A DNA stretch of 13,500 nucleotides from Gorillibacterium sp. (GCA_014380705.1 JACMJI010000323.1:1-13500), one strand, 5' to 3'. Shown: positions 1 to 9,006, counted from the first letter of the stretch. Numbers and translations: made by a program. The notes: a model not told the origin generated them from the letters alone.

Positions 1-437
1 AATTGCTGAGGAATGAAATAATCCGGATTCTCAGCTTGCAGCTCTTCCCCACGGCGAATCGCACCCTTCATCCCTTCGGCTCCTGGCGTTAGCACCAGTT
101 GTGCACCATAAGCACGGAGAAGATTGCGTCGCTCAATACTCATTGTTTCGGGCATAACCAGAATTGCCTTATAGCCTTTGGCCGCAGCTACCATCGCCAG
201 ACCTATTCCCGTATTCCCACTCGTAGGCTCTACAATCGTTGCTCCTGGTTTCAACTCACCCGTCTTCTCAGCCTCTTCGACCATACTAATCGCAATTCGG
301 TCTTTAACGCTTGAACCTGGGTTTTGATACTCTAGCTTCAGATAGATCTCTGCACTGCCTTCAGGGACAACCCGATTCAGTCTAACGAGCGGAGTATTTC
401 CGATTAATTGAGTTACGTTATCCACTATTTTAGCCAT
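1..437 (-). CDS. cysK: Cysteine synthase A (O-acetylserine sulfhydrylase), 3' part beyond the window
   Basis: PLP-dependent cytosolic enzyme that joins sulfide to O-acetylserine to give cysteine and acetate. About 145 codons are visible, read by translating the complement of positions 437 to 1; the family is usually near 310 residues, so more than half lies outside the window. The N-terminus [20 protein letters not shown] is typical of the family. The PLP lysine is K45 in PGSSVKDR, and PTSGNTG at residues 71-77 is the phosphate/substrate loop. The ATG at 437 follows a GAGGAGG ribosome binding site (447-453) at 9 nt. It has its own promoter just upstream, so it can be expressed apart from the nad-yacD operon, although no terminator separates them. 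Synteny with B. subtilis yacD-cysK supports the call. Assignment to the CysK/CysM family is very secure; CysK rather than CysM rests on the N-terminus and gene order. Confidence 0.97.
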   Translation of the reverse strand, partial: MAKIVDNVTQLIGNTPLVRLNRVVPEGSAEIYLKLEYQNPGSSVKDRIAISMVEEAEKTGELKPGATIVEPTSGNTGIGLAMVAAAKGYKAILVMPETMSIERRNLLRAYGAQLVLTPGAEGMKGAIRRGEELQAENPDYFIPQQ

Positions 438-461
438 TTTGTAAAACCTCCTCATAAGTAT

Positions 462-475
462 ATCCGAGTAATCCG
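462..475 (-). repeat. Direct repeat CGGAT-N4-CGGAT in the cysK leader, possible operator
   Basis: In the short leader between the -10 box and the ribosome binding site, the minus strand has CGGAT twice, separated by TACT. cysK in Bacillales is commonly controlled by the Rrf2-family repressor CymR, so an operator near this promoter is expected. I cannot confirm that this repeat matches the CymR motif; it may be chance. Confidence 0.25.
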
Positions 476-495
476 GTTGGTTTTAATATAATTAC

Positions 496-524
496 ATCTT
501 ACCAATCGTAAACTTACTTGTCAA
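496..524 (-). promoter_or_regulatory. Candidate sigma-A promoter of cysK
   Basis: On the minus strand TTGACA (519-524, perfect -35) is followed after 17 nt by TAAGAT (496-501, 4 of 6 matches to TATAAT). The -35 starts 2 nt after the yacD stop codon. Transcription would begin near 489, giving a leader of about 50 nt that is too short for a T-box or riboswitch. Sequence match only; not tested. Confidence 0.75.
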
Positions 525-526
525 CT

Positions 527-1480
527 TTAATTTGGGGGTGCTATTCCCTCTTTTAATGAAGGAACATTGATCATAGCTTTCCACTTCTGACGAAGGGAAA
601 AGATATAGTCTTTTATTGGTGGTGCTTTTTGCAAGGCCAGCTGTTTACGAACATTATTCTGGAGCTCTTCTGGGTCCTGCGGTTCCTCTTGAACTTGGTC
701 TACTAATTTGATCACGACGTAGCCCTCGCTGGTTTCAATCGGCTTGCTGATGTCGCCAGGCTTCATTACTTTTGCTTTTTCCAGCATATTAATGGGTAAA
801 AAAGGATCATGTTCCTCGATCCACCCGAGATCGCCGCCCTCACTAGCTGTATTTGTATCCAGTGAGCGTTCCTTAGCAAGTGTAGTGAAATCTGCTCCTT
901 CAAATGCGAGCTCGTACGTACGGTTAGCTTGTTCCAATGATTCATTTAGAATCATTTGGATATGAAACTCCCGCTTCTGGGTGAATTCATCCGGATTATC
1001 ATCGATATACGCGCTTACCTCATTATCACCAACAACGATATCAGAGGTTGCTGCCTTCTCTACAAGTAGTTTGAAATAAACATCCTCACGAAGTTCTTTT
1101 CGAGTCATGCCTACTTGTTCCTGCATGGATTGATAAAACTGCTCTTCACTTTCGTACCCAGCCTGCATCCGCAGCAGCTCCTCGGCAATCTCCGCATCCT
1201 CTACTTGAAGCTTCCTCTCATCTGCTTCCAATTGAATGGACAGATGATCCAGCATACGACCCAGCATTTCTGTGCCGTATTTTTGATAGACCTGTTCCTC
1301 GAGCATCTTTAGGGATATTTTCTTATTCCCTACTGTGGCCACAACGATGTTTGAACTACCACCATTGTCCTCAGGTCTTACCTCGGGAACTGCGGTCTGT
1401 ACCATTGTCATTCGAACCAATACCATACAGATAGCACTAAGTAGAACAATAATTCCCCATAACAGTTTAACTTTTCTCAT
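527..1480 (-). CDS. yacD: PpiC/parvulin-type peptidylprolyl isomerase, membrane-anchored or secreted (YacD-like)
   Basis: 317 residues. An N-terminal hydrophobic segment (about residues 5-22) after MRKVK acts as a signal peptide or anchor. A charged helical SurA/PrsA-type N-terminal region spans about 50-165, and a parvulin rotamase domain lies at about 170-262, with EFHIQMI near its start and the GGDLGW and SEGYVVIKL motifs. It is expected to fold exported proteins outside the membrane. The segment contains Cys18, but the sequence before it (SAIC) does not fit a lipobox because position -1 is Ile, so lipoprotein status as in PrsA is doubtful. The ATG follows GAGGGG (1487-1492) at 6 nt, and the gene begins 20 nt after hslO, so it is probably translated from the same transcript. 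In B. subtilis yacD occupies the same place between hslO and cysK. Domain call is strong; substrates are unknown. Confidence 0.88.
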   Translation of the reverse strand: MRKVKLLWGIIVLLSAICMVLVRMTMVQTAVPEVRPEDNGGSSNIVVATVGNKKISLKMLEEQVYQKYGTEMLGRMLDHLSIQLEADERKLQVEDAEIAEELLRMQAGYESEEQFYQSMQEQVGMTRKELREDVYFKLLVEKAATSDIVVGDNEVSAYIDDNPDEFTQKREFHIQMILNESLEQANRTYELAFEGADFTTLAKERSLDTNTASEGGDLGWIEEHDPFLPINMLEKAKVMKPGDISKPIETSEGYVVIKLVDQVQEEPQDPEELQNNVRKQLALQKAPPIKDYIFSLRQKWKAMINVPSLKEGIAPPN

Positions 1481-1500
1481 CCCTATCCCCTCGGATTCGC

Positions 1501-2376
1501 CTATGACCTGATTTTTGCCATAACGTCCTCGATCTCTGTATCTGCGAATTGGTAAGCTTCATTGCAAAATTGGCAAACGATCTCTGCCTGACCATCTTCT
1601 TCACGAATGGCAGCAAGTTCATCCCGTCCAAGGCTGATAAGCGTCTGCTCGACTCTCTCCCTTGAACATTTACATTGGAATACAATATCCATTCGCTCCA
1701 AAATTTGGACGTCGCCTAGTATTGACGTTAAAATTTCCTCTAAAGTTGCACCTTTCTCCAGAAGAGACGAAACAGGCGGAAGTTTAGATAGCTTAATTTC
1801 GATCTCACTAATATCCTCATCGGTCAAACCGGGCAGAGGTTGAACAATAAAGCCTCCTGCAGCTTTAACTGTAAGGTCAACATCTACTAATACACCAAGA
1901 GCTACTGCAGAGGGAGTCTGTTCAGACTTGGCAAAATAATAAGTGAAATCATCGGCAATTTCTCCAGAAATAATTGGGGTGCTTCCGCGATAGGGATCTT
2001 TGAGCCCTAAATCCTTCGTGATATATATGAACCCCTCAAAACCGACAGCACCACCAACATCAAGCTTTCCTGCTTCATTTAGCGGAAGATCCACTGCGGG
2101 ATTATCCACATACCCTCTAACCTCGCCTTTGGCATTGGCGTCAACGACGATTTGCCCAATCGGACCATCACCCCTGATCTGAATGGTTAGTTTTTCCTCA
2201 CCCTTGAGCATAGCTCCCATCATCGCTCCAGCCGTGAGTGTTCTACCGAGTGCAGCAGTGGCGGTGGGTGTGGTCTGATGCCTTTTGCGTAATTCTTCTG
2301 TTAGCTCTGTAGTGCTTACCGCAAAAGCACGGACATTACCGCCGAGGGCCGTTGCTCTTACTAATTGGTCTTTCAC
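1501..2376 (-). CDS. hslO: Hsp33 redox-regulated chaperone
   Basis: Cytosolic holdase chaperone that is inactive when its zinc site is reduced and active after oxidation and partial unfolding. 291 residues, the usual family length. Motifs include ASAALGRT-like TATAALGRTLTAG, GPIGQIVVDANAKGEVRGYV, and the C-terminal zinc site CKC (C235, C237) plus CQFC (C268, C271), a CxC-X30-CxxC spacing typical of Hsp33. Start: an upstream in-frame GTG at 2385 overlaps the ribosome binding site, whereas AAGAGG (2385-2390) sits 8 nt before the GTG at 2376. The protein then begins KDQLVRATA, aligned with the usual N-terminus. It begins 14 nt after coaX and ends 20 nt before yacD, so it is one operon with them. 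Its location beside NadB, whose oxidase reaction releases hydrogen peroxide, is suggestive but unproven as a functional link. Confidence 0.95.
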   Translation of the reverse strand: MKDQLVRATALGGNVRAFAVSTTELTEELRKRHQTTPTATAALGRTLTAGAMMGAMLKGEEKLTIQIRGDGPIGQIVVDANAKGEVRGYVDNPAVDLPLNEAGKLDVGGAVGFEGFIYITKDLGLKDPYRGSTPIISGEIADDFTYYFAKSEQTPSAVALGVLVDVDLTVKAAGGFIVQPLPGLTDEDISEIEIKLSKLPPVSSLLEKGATLEEILTSILGDVQILERMDIVFQCKCSRERVEQTLISLGRDELAAIREEDGQAEIVCQFCNEAYQFADTEIEDVMAKIRS

Positions 2377-2390
2377 ACTGTTCACCTCTT

Positions 2391-3155
2391 TTACATATTT
2401 CGTTCATAGATTAACCGCAGCCCTTCAAGGGTCAGCAGAGGATTAACGATTTCGATGGTTCGCGTTTCAGAAGCGATCATCTGTGCCAGACCTCCTGTGG
2501 CTATTACTTTAGGATCTGTACCAAATTCCTCACGAATCCGGTCAACAATGCCGTCAACCTGCCCAGCAAAGCCAAAAATAATTCCAGCCTGCATCGATGC
2601 AACCGGGTTTCGACCTACCGTGCTTTTTGGCTTGACGAGCTCAATTCGGGGCAGCTTTGCTGCTTTTTGGTAAAGGGCTTCTGTAGAGATGCCGATTCCT
2701 GGCGCGATAGCCCCACCCAGATAACGACCTTGTTCATCCACGTAATCAAAGGTGGTCGCTGTCCCAAAATCTACAATGACAAGCGGAGCTCCATAAAGCT
2801 CAATACCCGCGACAGCATTGACGATACGATCTGCCCCGACCTCACGCGGATTCTCGTAAAGAATATTAAGGCCCGTCTTCAAACCCGGGCCGACAATTAA
2901 TGGGGTCATCTTCATATATTTGGCGCAAAGATCCTCAAGTACAGCGATCAACGGGGGGACAACGGAAGAAATGATCATTCCCTCAACATCCTCAAAACGA
3001 AGATGAACATGACAAAATAAATTTGCAATGATCATGCCGTACTCATCTGCTGTGGCTGATCGATCTGTACTAAGCCGCCAATCGTGAAGTAGATCTTTAC
3101 CCTTGTAAACGCCAAGCACAATATTAGTGTTGCCTACATCCACTACGAGAATCAC
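2391..3155 (-). CDS. coaX: Type III pantothenate kinase
   Basis: First step of CoA synthesis: phosphorylates pantothenate to 4'-phosphopantothenate. Type III enzymes belong to the ASKHA fold and are not feedback-inhibited by CoA. 254 residues, normal length. Visible motifs are the N-terminal phosphate loop DVGNTN (residues 6-11), GPGLKTGL (89-96), GADR (107-110) and [10 protein letters not shown] (128-137). The start is GTG at 3155, which overlaps the nadC stop in a 4-nt GTGA junction and points to translational coupling. AAGGAG lies 8 nt upstream, inside the nadC 3' end. Linking NAD and CoA synthesis in one operon differs from B. subtilis, where coaX (yacB) directly follows ftsH. Very secure. 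Confidence 0.97.
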   Translation of the reverse strand: MILVVDVGNTNIVLGVYKGKDLLHDWRLSTDRSATADEYGMIIANLFCHVHLRFEDVEGMIISSVVPPLIAVLEDLCAKYMKMTPLIVGPGLKTGLNILYENPREVGADRIVNAVAGIELYGAPLVIVDFGTATTFDYVDEQGRYLGGAIAPGIGISTEALYQKAAKLPRIELVKPKSTVGRNPVASMQAGIIFGFAGQVDGIVDRIREEFGTDPKVIATGGLAQMIASETRTIEIVNPLLTLEGLRLIYERNM

Positions 3156-4057
3156 GAAAGCTGCTCCTTCCGCTCGTTAAGATCCAAGCTGATATCTAGC
3201 GCATGAACGGAATAGGTCAATCGACCAACTGAAATGACATCAACGCCACTTTCAGCCACCGAGCGAATGTTCTCTAAAGTTATAGAACCTGAAGCCTCTA
3301 CAATGATTCTTGGCGATGCTTCTCTCACTCTTCGAACAGCAACAGCCATGCTCTCCGGCTTCATGTTGTCCAGCATAATAATATCTGCCCCAGCTTCCAG
3401 GGCCTCATCCAACTGTTCGAAGCTTTCTACCTCAACTTCTATTTTCATGGTATGAGGAATCTGCTCGCGTGCCACCCTAACTGTCCGGGTGATACCACCT
3501 GCACCCTTGATGTGGTTATCTTTAATCATGACTGCATCATATAAACCGAAGCGATGATTATAGCCGCCCCCAACACGTACAGCATACTTCTCCAGCATAC
3601 GATGGCCAGGTGTTGTCTTGCGGGTATCGACTAACCGAACAGGCAAGCCCCCAATCTCATCCGTAAACATCCGCGTACGAGTAGCAATCCCCGACATCCG
3701 CTGTAATAAATTAAGCGCAAGTCGCTCTCCTTGAAGAATGCTTCGTGTGGACCCGGTTACAACAGCTATTACATCCCCAGGGTGGACCCGGGCCCCCTCC
3801 GAAGAACGAGGCTCAAAGATGAGCGTGGGGTCAACCTCACGAAATACAGCTGCTGCTACTGAAAGACCTGCCAAAGTACCCGCTTCTTTCATGTGAATAA
3901 TCGCTGTGGAATTGGCATCCCCGGGAATCGTCACCATGGAGGTCACGTCTCCAGAGCCAATATCTTCGTCCAGCCACTCACGTATGCTTTCCGTCAGCTT
4001 CTTCTCATTGATTGACATCATATCCGTTCCATTAGCACGTGCAACCATCAATAGCAT
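3152..4057 (-). CDS. nadC: Nicotinate-nucleotide pyrophosphorylase (carboxylating), quinolinate phosphoribosyltransferase
   Basis: Converts quinolinate and PRPP to nicotinate mononucleotide, CO2 and pyrophosphate, the entry of de novo NAD synthesis into the common pathway. 301 residues. Motifs: [11 protein letters not shown] (30-40), [16 protein letters not shown] (111-126), [11 protein letters not shown] (143-153), [16 protein letters not shown] (167-182), IEVEVES (206-212) and MLDNM (228-232). These carry the expected basic quinolinate/PRPP-binding residues. The ATG at 4057 has AGAGG only 4 nt upstream; an internal ATG pair at residues 13-14 is an alternative start that would remove a non-conserved leader and begin MSINEKKL. 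Lies 39 nt after nadB and overlaps coaX by 4 nt. Function secure; exact start less so. Confidence 0.96.
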   Translation of the reverse strand: MLLMVARANGTDMMSINEKKLTESIREWLDEDIGSGDVTSMVTIPGDANSTAIIHMKEAGTLAGLSVAAAVFREVDPTLIFEPRSSEGARVHPGDVIAVVTGSTRSILQGERLALNLLQRMSGIATRTRMFTDEIGGLPVRLVDTRKTTPGHRMLEKYAVRVGGGYNHRFGLYDAVMIKDNHIKGAGGITRTVRVAREQIPHTMKIEVEVESFEQLDEALEAGADIIMLDNMKPESMAVAVRRVREASPRIIVEASGSITLENIRSVAESGVDVISVGRLTYSVHALDISLDLNERKEQLS

Positions 4058-4096
4058 GCCACCTCTGCAAAGTTAATCTTCCTTCCTGTTAAACCC

Positions 4097-5749
4097 CTAC
4101 CTGGGGATAACGGCTTCCTTGACAGGGTCTATGAATAAACCCTTTTCCCGATTATATACCGTGTGCTGTCGCCAATTGATATTATCCGTATCAGGAAAAT
4201 CATCTCGGTAATGACCCCCACGGCTCTCCTCACGCAAAAGCGCACCCTGGGCAGTAAGCAGTGAAGCGGTCAACATATTAGCATATTCAAATTCTTCCCG
4301 CTTAGACAAACGGGCATCAAAGACCGTCAATTGCCGCTGCAGCTCATCAAGTCCCTTGCGAAGTCCCAACCCATCCCGTTTTAGACCGATGTAACGAAGC
4401 ATCACCTTTTGCAATTTAAGTCTTCTCTCGATGATTGGTGTGATGGGCGGGTCTTTCCTCAGTAAGCGATCCTCCACTACTGGAGAACGATGCGTAGCCT
4501 TGGGAAAGTCACGATGGGGAAGAGCGACAATCTGCTTAATGATTCGGTGCCCAAACACGATGGCCTCCGAAAGGGAGTTGCTGGCAAGACGATTGGCACC
4601 ATGTAACCCTGTGGAGGAAACCTCCCCACAAGCATAAAGCCGCTGAATTGACGTTTCACCTAACAGATTTGTTTTTACCCCACCCATTAAATAATGAGCT
4701 GCTGGAGCCACGGGAATCCAATCGGATGTGAGATCAAGCCCATAATGCAAGCAGGTTTGGTAAATCATCGGGAAACGGAAGCGTACTTTATCTGCTGATT
4801 CATGGGTGATATCAATGTAGACAAAGATAGACTTCGTCTGCTCCATTTCGCTAACAATTGCCCTAGCTACAACATCACGAGGGGCTAGCTCCAAAAGGGG
4901 ATGGTACTTCTCCATAAACCGTTCGCCAGAAGCATTGCGTAGAATCGCTCCCTCCCCTCGTACAGCCTCGGATATGAGAAACCGTGGCGCTCCGGGGTAA
5001 CTAAGCGCAGTGGGATGAAACTGAACGAATTCCATATCTCGGATATCTGCCCCAGCACGATAGGCAATCGCGATGCCGTCTGCCGTTGCAATCTCAGGAT
5101 TCGTTGTATAGCGATATAATTGCCCCGCTCCACCTGTACATAGTATTGTTGCCTGCCCCAAAACACTCATTAAGGTTCCATCTGGCTTTTGCAGGATCGC
5201 ACCTATGCATTCATCATTCTCCGTAATCAGATCGACGACGAACTGGTCATGCCAAACCTCCAGGTTAGGCACCAGCATCGCTTTAGCCACTAAAGCTCGA
5301 ATGATCTCCGCACCTGTTGAATCTCCGTGTGCATGTAAAATTCTTCGCTGGCTATGTGCGCCTTCCCGAGTTAAGGCAAGCTCACCATTCTCAAGGTCAA
5401 ACTCAGTTCCCATTCGAATAAGCTCCTGCACGCGCTCTGGTCCCTCATGCACCAGTACATCGACTGCATCAATTTCGCATAATCCAGCACCGGCCATTAT
5501 TGTATCTTGAAGATGAAACTCCGGGGAATCCTCATCCGAGATGACTGCTGCAATTCCCCCTTGCGCATAGCGCGTGTTACTCTCAATCATAGCTTTCTTA
5601 GTAATCATAAGCACACGATGGGTTTTAGCCGCCTTAATTGCTGTATATAGACCCGCAACTCCCGAACCGATAACAATTACTCCATATTCAGCCCGGGGAA
5701 GTTCTTCCCAAGAAATATCTGTTAAATAACGAGGAATCAAAGCATTCAC
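4097..5749 (-). CDS. nadB: L-aspartate oxidase
   Basis: FAD flavoenzyme that oxidises L-aspartate to iminoaspartate, the substrate passed to NadA; with oxygen as acceptor it makes hydrogen peroxide. 550 residues, normal length. Dinucleotide-binding motif VIVIGSGVAGL at about residues 24-34, RYAQGGIAAV near 60, the HLQDTIMAGAGLC segment, HSQRRILHAHGDSTG, VQFHPTAL, SEAVRGEGA with the active-site arginine, AHYLMGGV, and the second FAD-contact segment around LYACGEVSSTGLHGANRLASNSL. The C-terminal helical domain includes EFEYANMLTASLL. The start is GTG at 5749; the preceding ribosome binding site is weak (GAGACAG), and a TTG three codons later is a possible alternative. It starts 44 nt after nadA. 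Very secure. Confidence 0.97.
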   Translation of the reverse strand: MNALIPRYLTDISWEELPRAEYGVIVIGSGVAGLYTAIKAAKTHRVLMITKKAMIESNTRYAQGGIAAVISDEDSPEFHLQDTIMAGAGLCEIDAVDVLVHEGPERVQELIRMGTEFDLENGELALTREGAHSQRRILHAHGDSTGAEIIRALVAKAMLVPNLEVWHDQFVVDLITENDECIGAILQKPDGTLMSVLGQATILCTGGAGQLYRYTTNPEIATADGIAIAYRAGADIRDMEFVQFHPTALSYPGAPRFLISEAVRGEGAILRNASGERFMEKYHPLLELAPRDVVARAIVSEMEQTKSIFVYIDITHESADKVRFRFPMIYQTCLHYGLDLTSDWIPVAPAAHYLMGGVKTNLLGETSIQRLYACGEVSSTGLHGANRLASNSLSEAIVFGHRIIKQIVALPHRDFPKATHRSPVVEDRLLRKDPPITPIIERRLKLQKVMLRYIGLKRDGLGLRKGLDELQRQLTVFDARLSKREEFEYANMLTASLLTAQGALLREESRGGHYRDDFPDTDNINWRQHTVYNREKGLFIDPVKEAVIPR

Positions 5750-5793
5750 CTGTCTCTATATGAATTGAATTAGGCATGGATGATGTATATCGC

Positions 5794-6732
5794 TTATTTA
5801 ATCAGGAGCATGCGCTCTAGAGATTGTTTGGCTTTCTCAGCCACATCAAACGGCACGTAAATTTGTGGAGAGAGGGTTTCTAAGCAAGCCGCTACCTTCT
5901 TAAGGTTGTTGACTTTCATGTTGGGACACACCAAATACTTGGAGGCAAAATGAAATACCTTATCCGGACTGTCCAGTCGCAGCTGGTAACCAACCCCATC
6001 TTCAGTCCCGACAATAAATTCACGAGCTTTGGACTCACGGCAATACTTTAGAATAGCCGTCGTGCTTCCAACGAAATCCCCGAGTTTTACAACTTCGGGG
6101 CGGCATTCAGGATGAACAACAAACTCTGCAGTTGGGTATTGTTTTCTCATCTCAAACACATCTTTAACCGTAAGCATATCATGCGTATTGCAGTAGCCTT
6201 CCCAAAGGATCATCTTTTTGCTGGTTAGCTGAGAGACATAGTGACCCAGGTTTTTATCGGGGACCCAAATAATTTCGTCAGCATCTACTGAATTTACCAC
6301 CTGTACAGCGTTAGCCGATGTACAGCAAACATCCGTTTCCGCCTTGACCTCAGCGGAGGTATTGATATACGCGACAACAGCCGCATGGGGATGCTCCTGC
6401 TTTAGAGCCCGTAAGCCCTCAACACTTACCATGTCCGCCATAGGACAACCGGCCCGTTCGTCGGGGATTACCACTATCTTTCCGGGAGCTAGGATCTTTG
6501 CGCTTTCACCCATAAAATGTACACCACAGAAAACAATAACATCCGCATCCGTTGATGCAGCCTTCTGGGCAAGAAGGAAAGAATCTCCACGGAAATCAGC
6601 TATTTCCTGAATTTCATCCCTTTGATAGTAATGAGCAAGTATAATTGCATTTTTTTCCTTTTTCAACTGCAGAATGCGCTCTTTGAGCTCCCTGTTCTGC
6701 TGCTGTTTTTTCTCCTGAGCGAGAGCTTCCAT
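5794..6732 (-). CDS. nadA: Quinolinate synthase (4Fe-4S)
   Basis: Condenses iminoaspartate with dihydroxyacetone phosphate to quinolinate using a labile 4Fe-4S cluster. 312 residues from the start chosen here, matching the short-type NadA. Motifs: AHYYQRDEIQEIADF (33-47), FCGVHFMGESAKIL (68-81), ERAGCPMAD (92-100), TSAEVKAETDVCCTSANA (125-142) and HPEC (207-210). The likely cluster ligands are C96, C181 and C269 (in CPNMK), spaced 85 and 88 residues apart as in other quinolinate synthases. Start: the reading frame is open back to an ATG at 6768, but that codon lacks a ribosome binding site. The ATG at 6732 has CAGGAG 9 nt upstream (6742-6747) and gives MEALAQEKK. First gene of the nadABC-coaX-hslO-yacD operon. 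Confidence 0.96.
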   Translation of the reverse strand: MEALAQEKKQQQNRELKERILQLKKEKNAIILAHYYQRDEIQEIADFRGDSFLLAQKAASTDADVIVFCGVHFMGESAKILAPGKIVVIPDERAGCPMADMVSVEGLRALKQEHPHAAVVAYINTSAEVKAETDVCCTSANAVQVVNSVDADEIIWVPDKNLGHYVSQLTSKKMILWEGYCNTHDMLTVKDVFEMRKQYPTAEFVVHPECRPEVVKLGDFVGSTTAILKYCRESKAREFIVGTEDGVGYQLRLDSPDKVFHFASKYLVCPNMKVNNLKKVAACLETLSPQIYVPFDVAEKAKQSLERMLLIK

Positions 6733-6802
6733 AGGTTTCATCTCCTGCTTTAAAGTGATGATGCTCATTTCAAAATCACATGTTGGATTCGCTTATCCTT
6801 AA

Positions 6803-6831
6803 ATAATAACACAAAACATTCGTTATCACGA
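6803..6831 (-). promoter_or_regulatory. Candidate promoter of the nadABC-coaX operon
   Basis: On the minus strand an extended -10 element, TGT followed by TATTAT (6803-6808, 5 of 6 matches), lies in the gap between the ftsH terminator and nadA. The -35 at 17 nt spacing is poor (TCGTGA, 6826-6831), as expected for an extended -10 or an activated promoter. The short inverted repeat TTCGT-N4-ACGAA (6819-6832) covers the -35 and part of the spacer. Transcription would start near 6796. Confidence 0.45.
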
Positions 6832-6864
6832 AGTTAACCGAGCATCCACTCGCGGGTTGACCTT
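6831..6864. repeat. Imperfect inverted repeat upstream of the nad promoter, possible operator
   Basis: On the plus strand the pattern is AAGTTAAC-CGAG-CATCCA-CTCG-CGG-GTTGACCTT. The outer arms pair with one mismatch and one bulge, and the inner CGAG/CTCG arms pair perfectly around a 6-nt loop. It sits directly upstream of the candidate -35 and downstream of the ftsH terminator. This could be a regulator site for the NAD genes. I do not recognise it as a known NiaR or NrtR box. Confidence 0.3.
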
Positions 6865-6891
6865 ATATACTATTGTACATTCTGACACTAA

Positions 6892-6925
6892 GAAAAAAAC
6901 GGGCTTCCCATAGAGCGGGAGCCCG
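6892..6925 (-). terminator. Intrinsic terminator of ftsH
   Basis: Read on the minus strand: CGGGCTCCC, a 7-nt loop, then GGGAAGCCCG (a 9-bp GC-rich stem with one bulged A), followed at once by seven T residues and CTT. It begins 48 nt after the ftsH stop codon and separates ftsH from the nad operon. Confidence 0.93.
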
Positions 6926-6973
6926 GTTTGATCTGAGTGAATCACTTGAGCATACGTTGCTTGGCTGTAACCT

Positions 6974-8980
6974 TTACTCGCTTATAGGGGAACCTGAACC
7001 ATCTGAACCCAGTTTACCAAGTTTATTCGAATCGCTATCTTGGTTTTGGCTTTGGATGTTAACCTTCAGTTCATCTCCACTGCCTGATGGCGGGATCGTA
7101 TCCTCAGAATCCACCAGCGTTTCACCTTCAATAAGACCCGTCTCGATCAGTTGAACGATCTGATCCTTATCCAGTGTTTCTCTGCGTAGAAGCGTGGTTG
7201 CAACCAATCGTACTTTATCTTCATACTTTTGCAGTAATTCTCTAGCGCGGTCATAGCAACCACGAGTCATGCGCTGCATTTCTTGGTCAATCTCATAGGC
7301 GATGGCATCACTATAGTTCTGCTCATGTCCTAAGTCCCGACCGAGGAATACCTGACCCCCTTGGGAATGACCAAACTGCATCGGTCCAAGCTTATCGCTC
7401 ATCCCGTAATCAACGATCATACGGCGAATAATTTCTGTAGCCTTACGGAAGTCGTCGTAAGCACCTGTACCGATTTCACCGATAAACAGTTCCTCTGATA
7501 CACGACCTGCAAGTAAACCCGTAACTTGGTCAAGTAATTCTGTTTTTGTAACGACAAGTGGATCGTCACTATCTTTAGGCAGCATCATGACGTACCCGCC
7601 CGCCCGTCCACGAGGAACAATCGTAACTTTGTGCACCATGTGAGCATTGCGCTCGTAGTAACCGATAATAGCGTGACCTGCCTCATGGAAAGCAACCGTC
7701 TTTTTGTCGCGTTCACTAACTACGCGGCTCTTCTTCTGAGTGCCGACAATGATTCTGTCGTATGCCTCTTCTACCTCCGCCATGGAGATATCCTTGCGGT
7801 TTCTCCTTGCAGCAATAAGAGCAGATTCGTTAAGCAGATTCTCCAGATCAGCACCCGTAAAGCCTGTTGTATAACGAGCTAGAGTATCTAATCTGACATC
7901 TTTAGCAAGTGGTTTATTTCTTGAATGAACCTTTAGAACTTCCTCACGGCCTCTAATGTCAGGTCGGTCAACCGTAATTTGACGGTCGAAACGTCCCGGA
8001 CGAAGAAGCGCCGGATCCAGAATGTCTGGACGGTTCGTTGCTGCGACAATAATGATCCCTTCATTGGCACCAAAGCCATCCATCTCAACAAGTAATTGGT
8101 TGAGCGTCTGTTCCCGTTCGTCATGTCCGCCACCAAGCCCAGCACCACGTTGACGACCAACTGCATCAATCTCATCGATAAAAATGATACAGGGTGCGTT
8201 CTTCTTAGCATTCTCAAAAAGGTCGCGAACCCGCGATGCACCGACACCGACAAACATCTCAACAAAGTCCGAGCCGCTGATGCTAAAGAAAGGAACGCCT
8301 GCTTCTCCAGCTACTGCTCTTGCTAGCAATGTCTTACCGGTACCTGGAGGGCCAACGAGCAGCACCCCTTTAGGAATGCGAGCACCAACCAAGGCAAATT
8401 TACGTTGGTCCTTCAAAAACTCAACAACCTCTATCAGTTCTTGTTTCTCTTCATCCGCACCAGCCACATCTTCGAATGTGACCCTTTTCTTCTCTTCATT
8501 GTAAAGACGTGCACGGCTCTTGCCGAAGTTCATTACTTTGCCGCCGCCACCCTGCGCCTGGTTCATCAGGAAGAAGAACAAAACGAATATGATGATTAAA
8601 GGGAATACCGAGGTAAGGAACGATAGCCAGAAACTAGCTTGTTTTTGTTTCTCATAATTAAGTTCAAGTTTATTCTTGCTTGCTTCAACACTCGTTGTGA
8701 GCAGCGTATCGACATCATCCGATTTAGGTGCGATTGTCCGGAAGATCTTGCCATCTGCGTATTCCCCAGATATCTCATACATGAGACCGTCAGGTTGAAC
8801 CTTAATTTTAGTGATCTTGGTTGCATCCGGTTGAGTGGCTATATTAATCAATTCATATCGGATATCCGTAAAATTTTTCTTCGTCTCGACTTGATTCTGG
8901 GTGCCGATGAAACGCACAATTCCAATAATAACCAAAATAATAAGTAAATAAAAACCTGTACTACGGAGGATTCGATTCAT
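6974..8980 (-). CDS. ftsH: ATP-dependent zinc metalloprotease FtsH
   Basis: Membrane-bound hexameric AAA+ protease that removes misfolded membrane proteins and regulatory proteins; in Bacillales it is also needed for normal sporulation. 668 residues. Order of parts: TM1 (about 9-26), extracytoplasmic domain (about 30-115), TM2 (about 117-140), a Gly-rich linker, the AAA domain with Walker A GPPGTGKT (210-217), Walker [10 protein letters not shown] (264-272), pore loop FVG near 243-245 and the second region of homology [18 protein letters not shown] (316-333), then the zinc site HEAGH (432-436). The C-terminal tail is acidic and Ser/Gly-rich. Start: a TTG at 8986 is in frame but abuts the AGGAGG (8987-8992); the ATG at 8980, 6 nt away, gives the usual MNR N-terminus. 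It has its own promoter and terminator, so it is probably monocistronic. Confidence 0.99.
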   Translation of the reverse strand: MNRILRSTGFYLLIILVIIGIVRFIGTQNQVETKKNFTDIRYELINIATQPDATKITKIKVQPDGLMYEISGEYADGKIFRTIAPKSDDVDTLLTTSVEASKNKLELNYEKQKQASFWLSFLTSVFPLIIIFVLFFFLMNQAQGGGGKVMNFGKSRARLYNEEKKRVTFEDVAGADEEKQELIEVVEFLKDQRKFALVGARIPKGVLLVGPPGTGKTLLARAVAGEAGVPFFSISGSDFVEMFVGVGASRVRDLFENAKKNAPCIIFIDEIDAVGRQRGAGLGGGHDEREQTLNQLLVEMDGFGANEGIIIVAATNRPDILDPALLRPGRFDRQITVDRPDIRGREEVLKVHSRNKPLAKDVRLDTLARYTTGFTGADLENLLNESALIAARRNRKDISMAEVEEAYDRIIVGTQKKSRVVSERDKKTVAFHEAGHAIIGYYERNAHMVHKVTIVPRGRAGGYVMMLPKDSDDPLVVTKTELLDQVTGLLAGRVSEELFIGEIGTGAYDDFRKATEIIRRMIVDYGMSDKLGPMQFGHSQGGQVFLGRDLGHEQNYSDAIAYEIDQEMQRMTRGCYDRARELLQKYEDKVRLVATTLLRRETLDKDQIVQLIETGLIEGETLVDSEDTIPPSGSGDELKVNIQSQNQDSDSNKLGKLGSDGSGSPISE

Positions 8981-9006
8981 CCCCAACCTCCTCTCATGCT
9001 TGTTTT

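Noticed and set aside
1409..1480. Lipoprotein signal in YacD as in PrsA
   Set aside because: Cys18 is preceded by Ser-Ala-Ile, which breaks the lipobox at position -1; called a signal or anchor segment instead.
6856..6884. Plus-strand TTGACC with downstream AT-rich sequence as a divergent promoter
   Set aside because: No acceptable -10 at 16-18 nt and no plus-strand gene to serve; it is better explained as an arm of the inverted repeat upstream of nadA.
8981..8986. In-frame TTG at 8986 as the ftsH start
   Set aside because: It directly abuts the AGGAGG with no spacer, whereas the ATG at 8980 is 6 nt away and gives the conserved MNR N-terminus.
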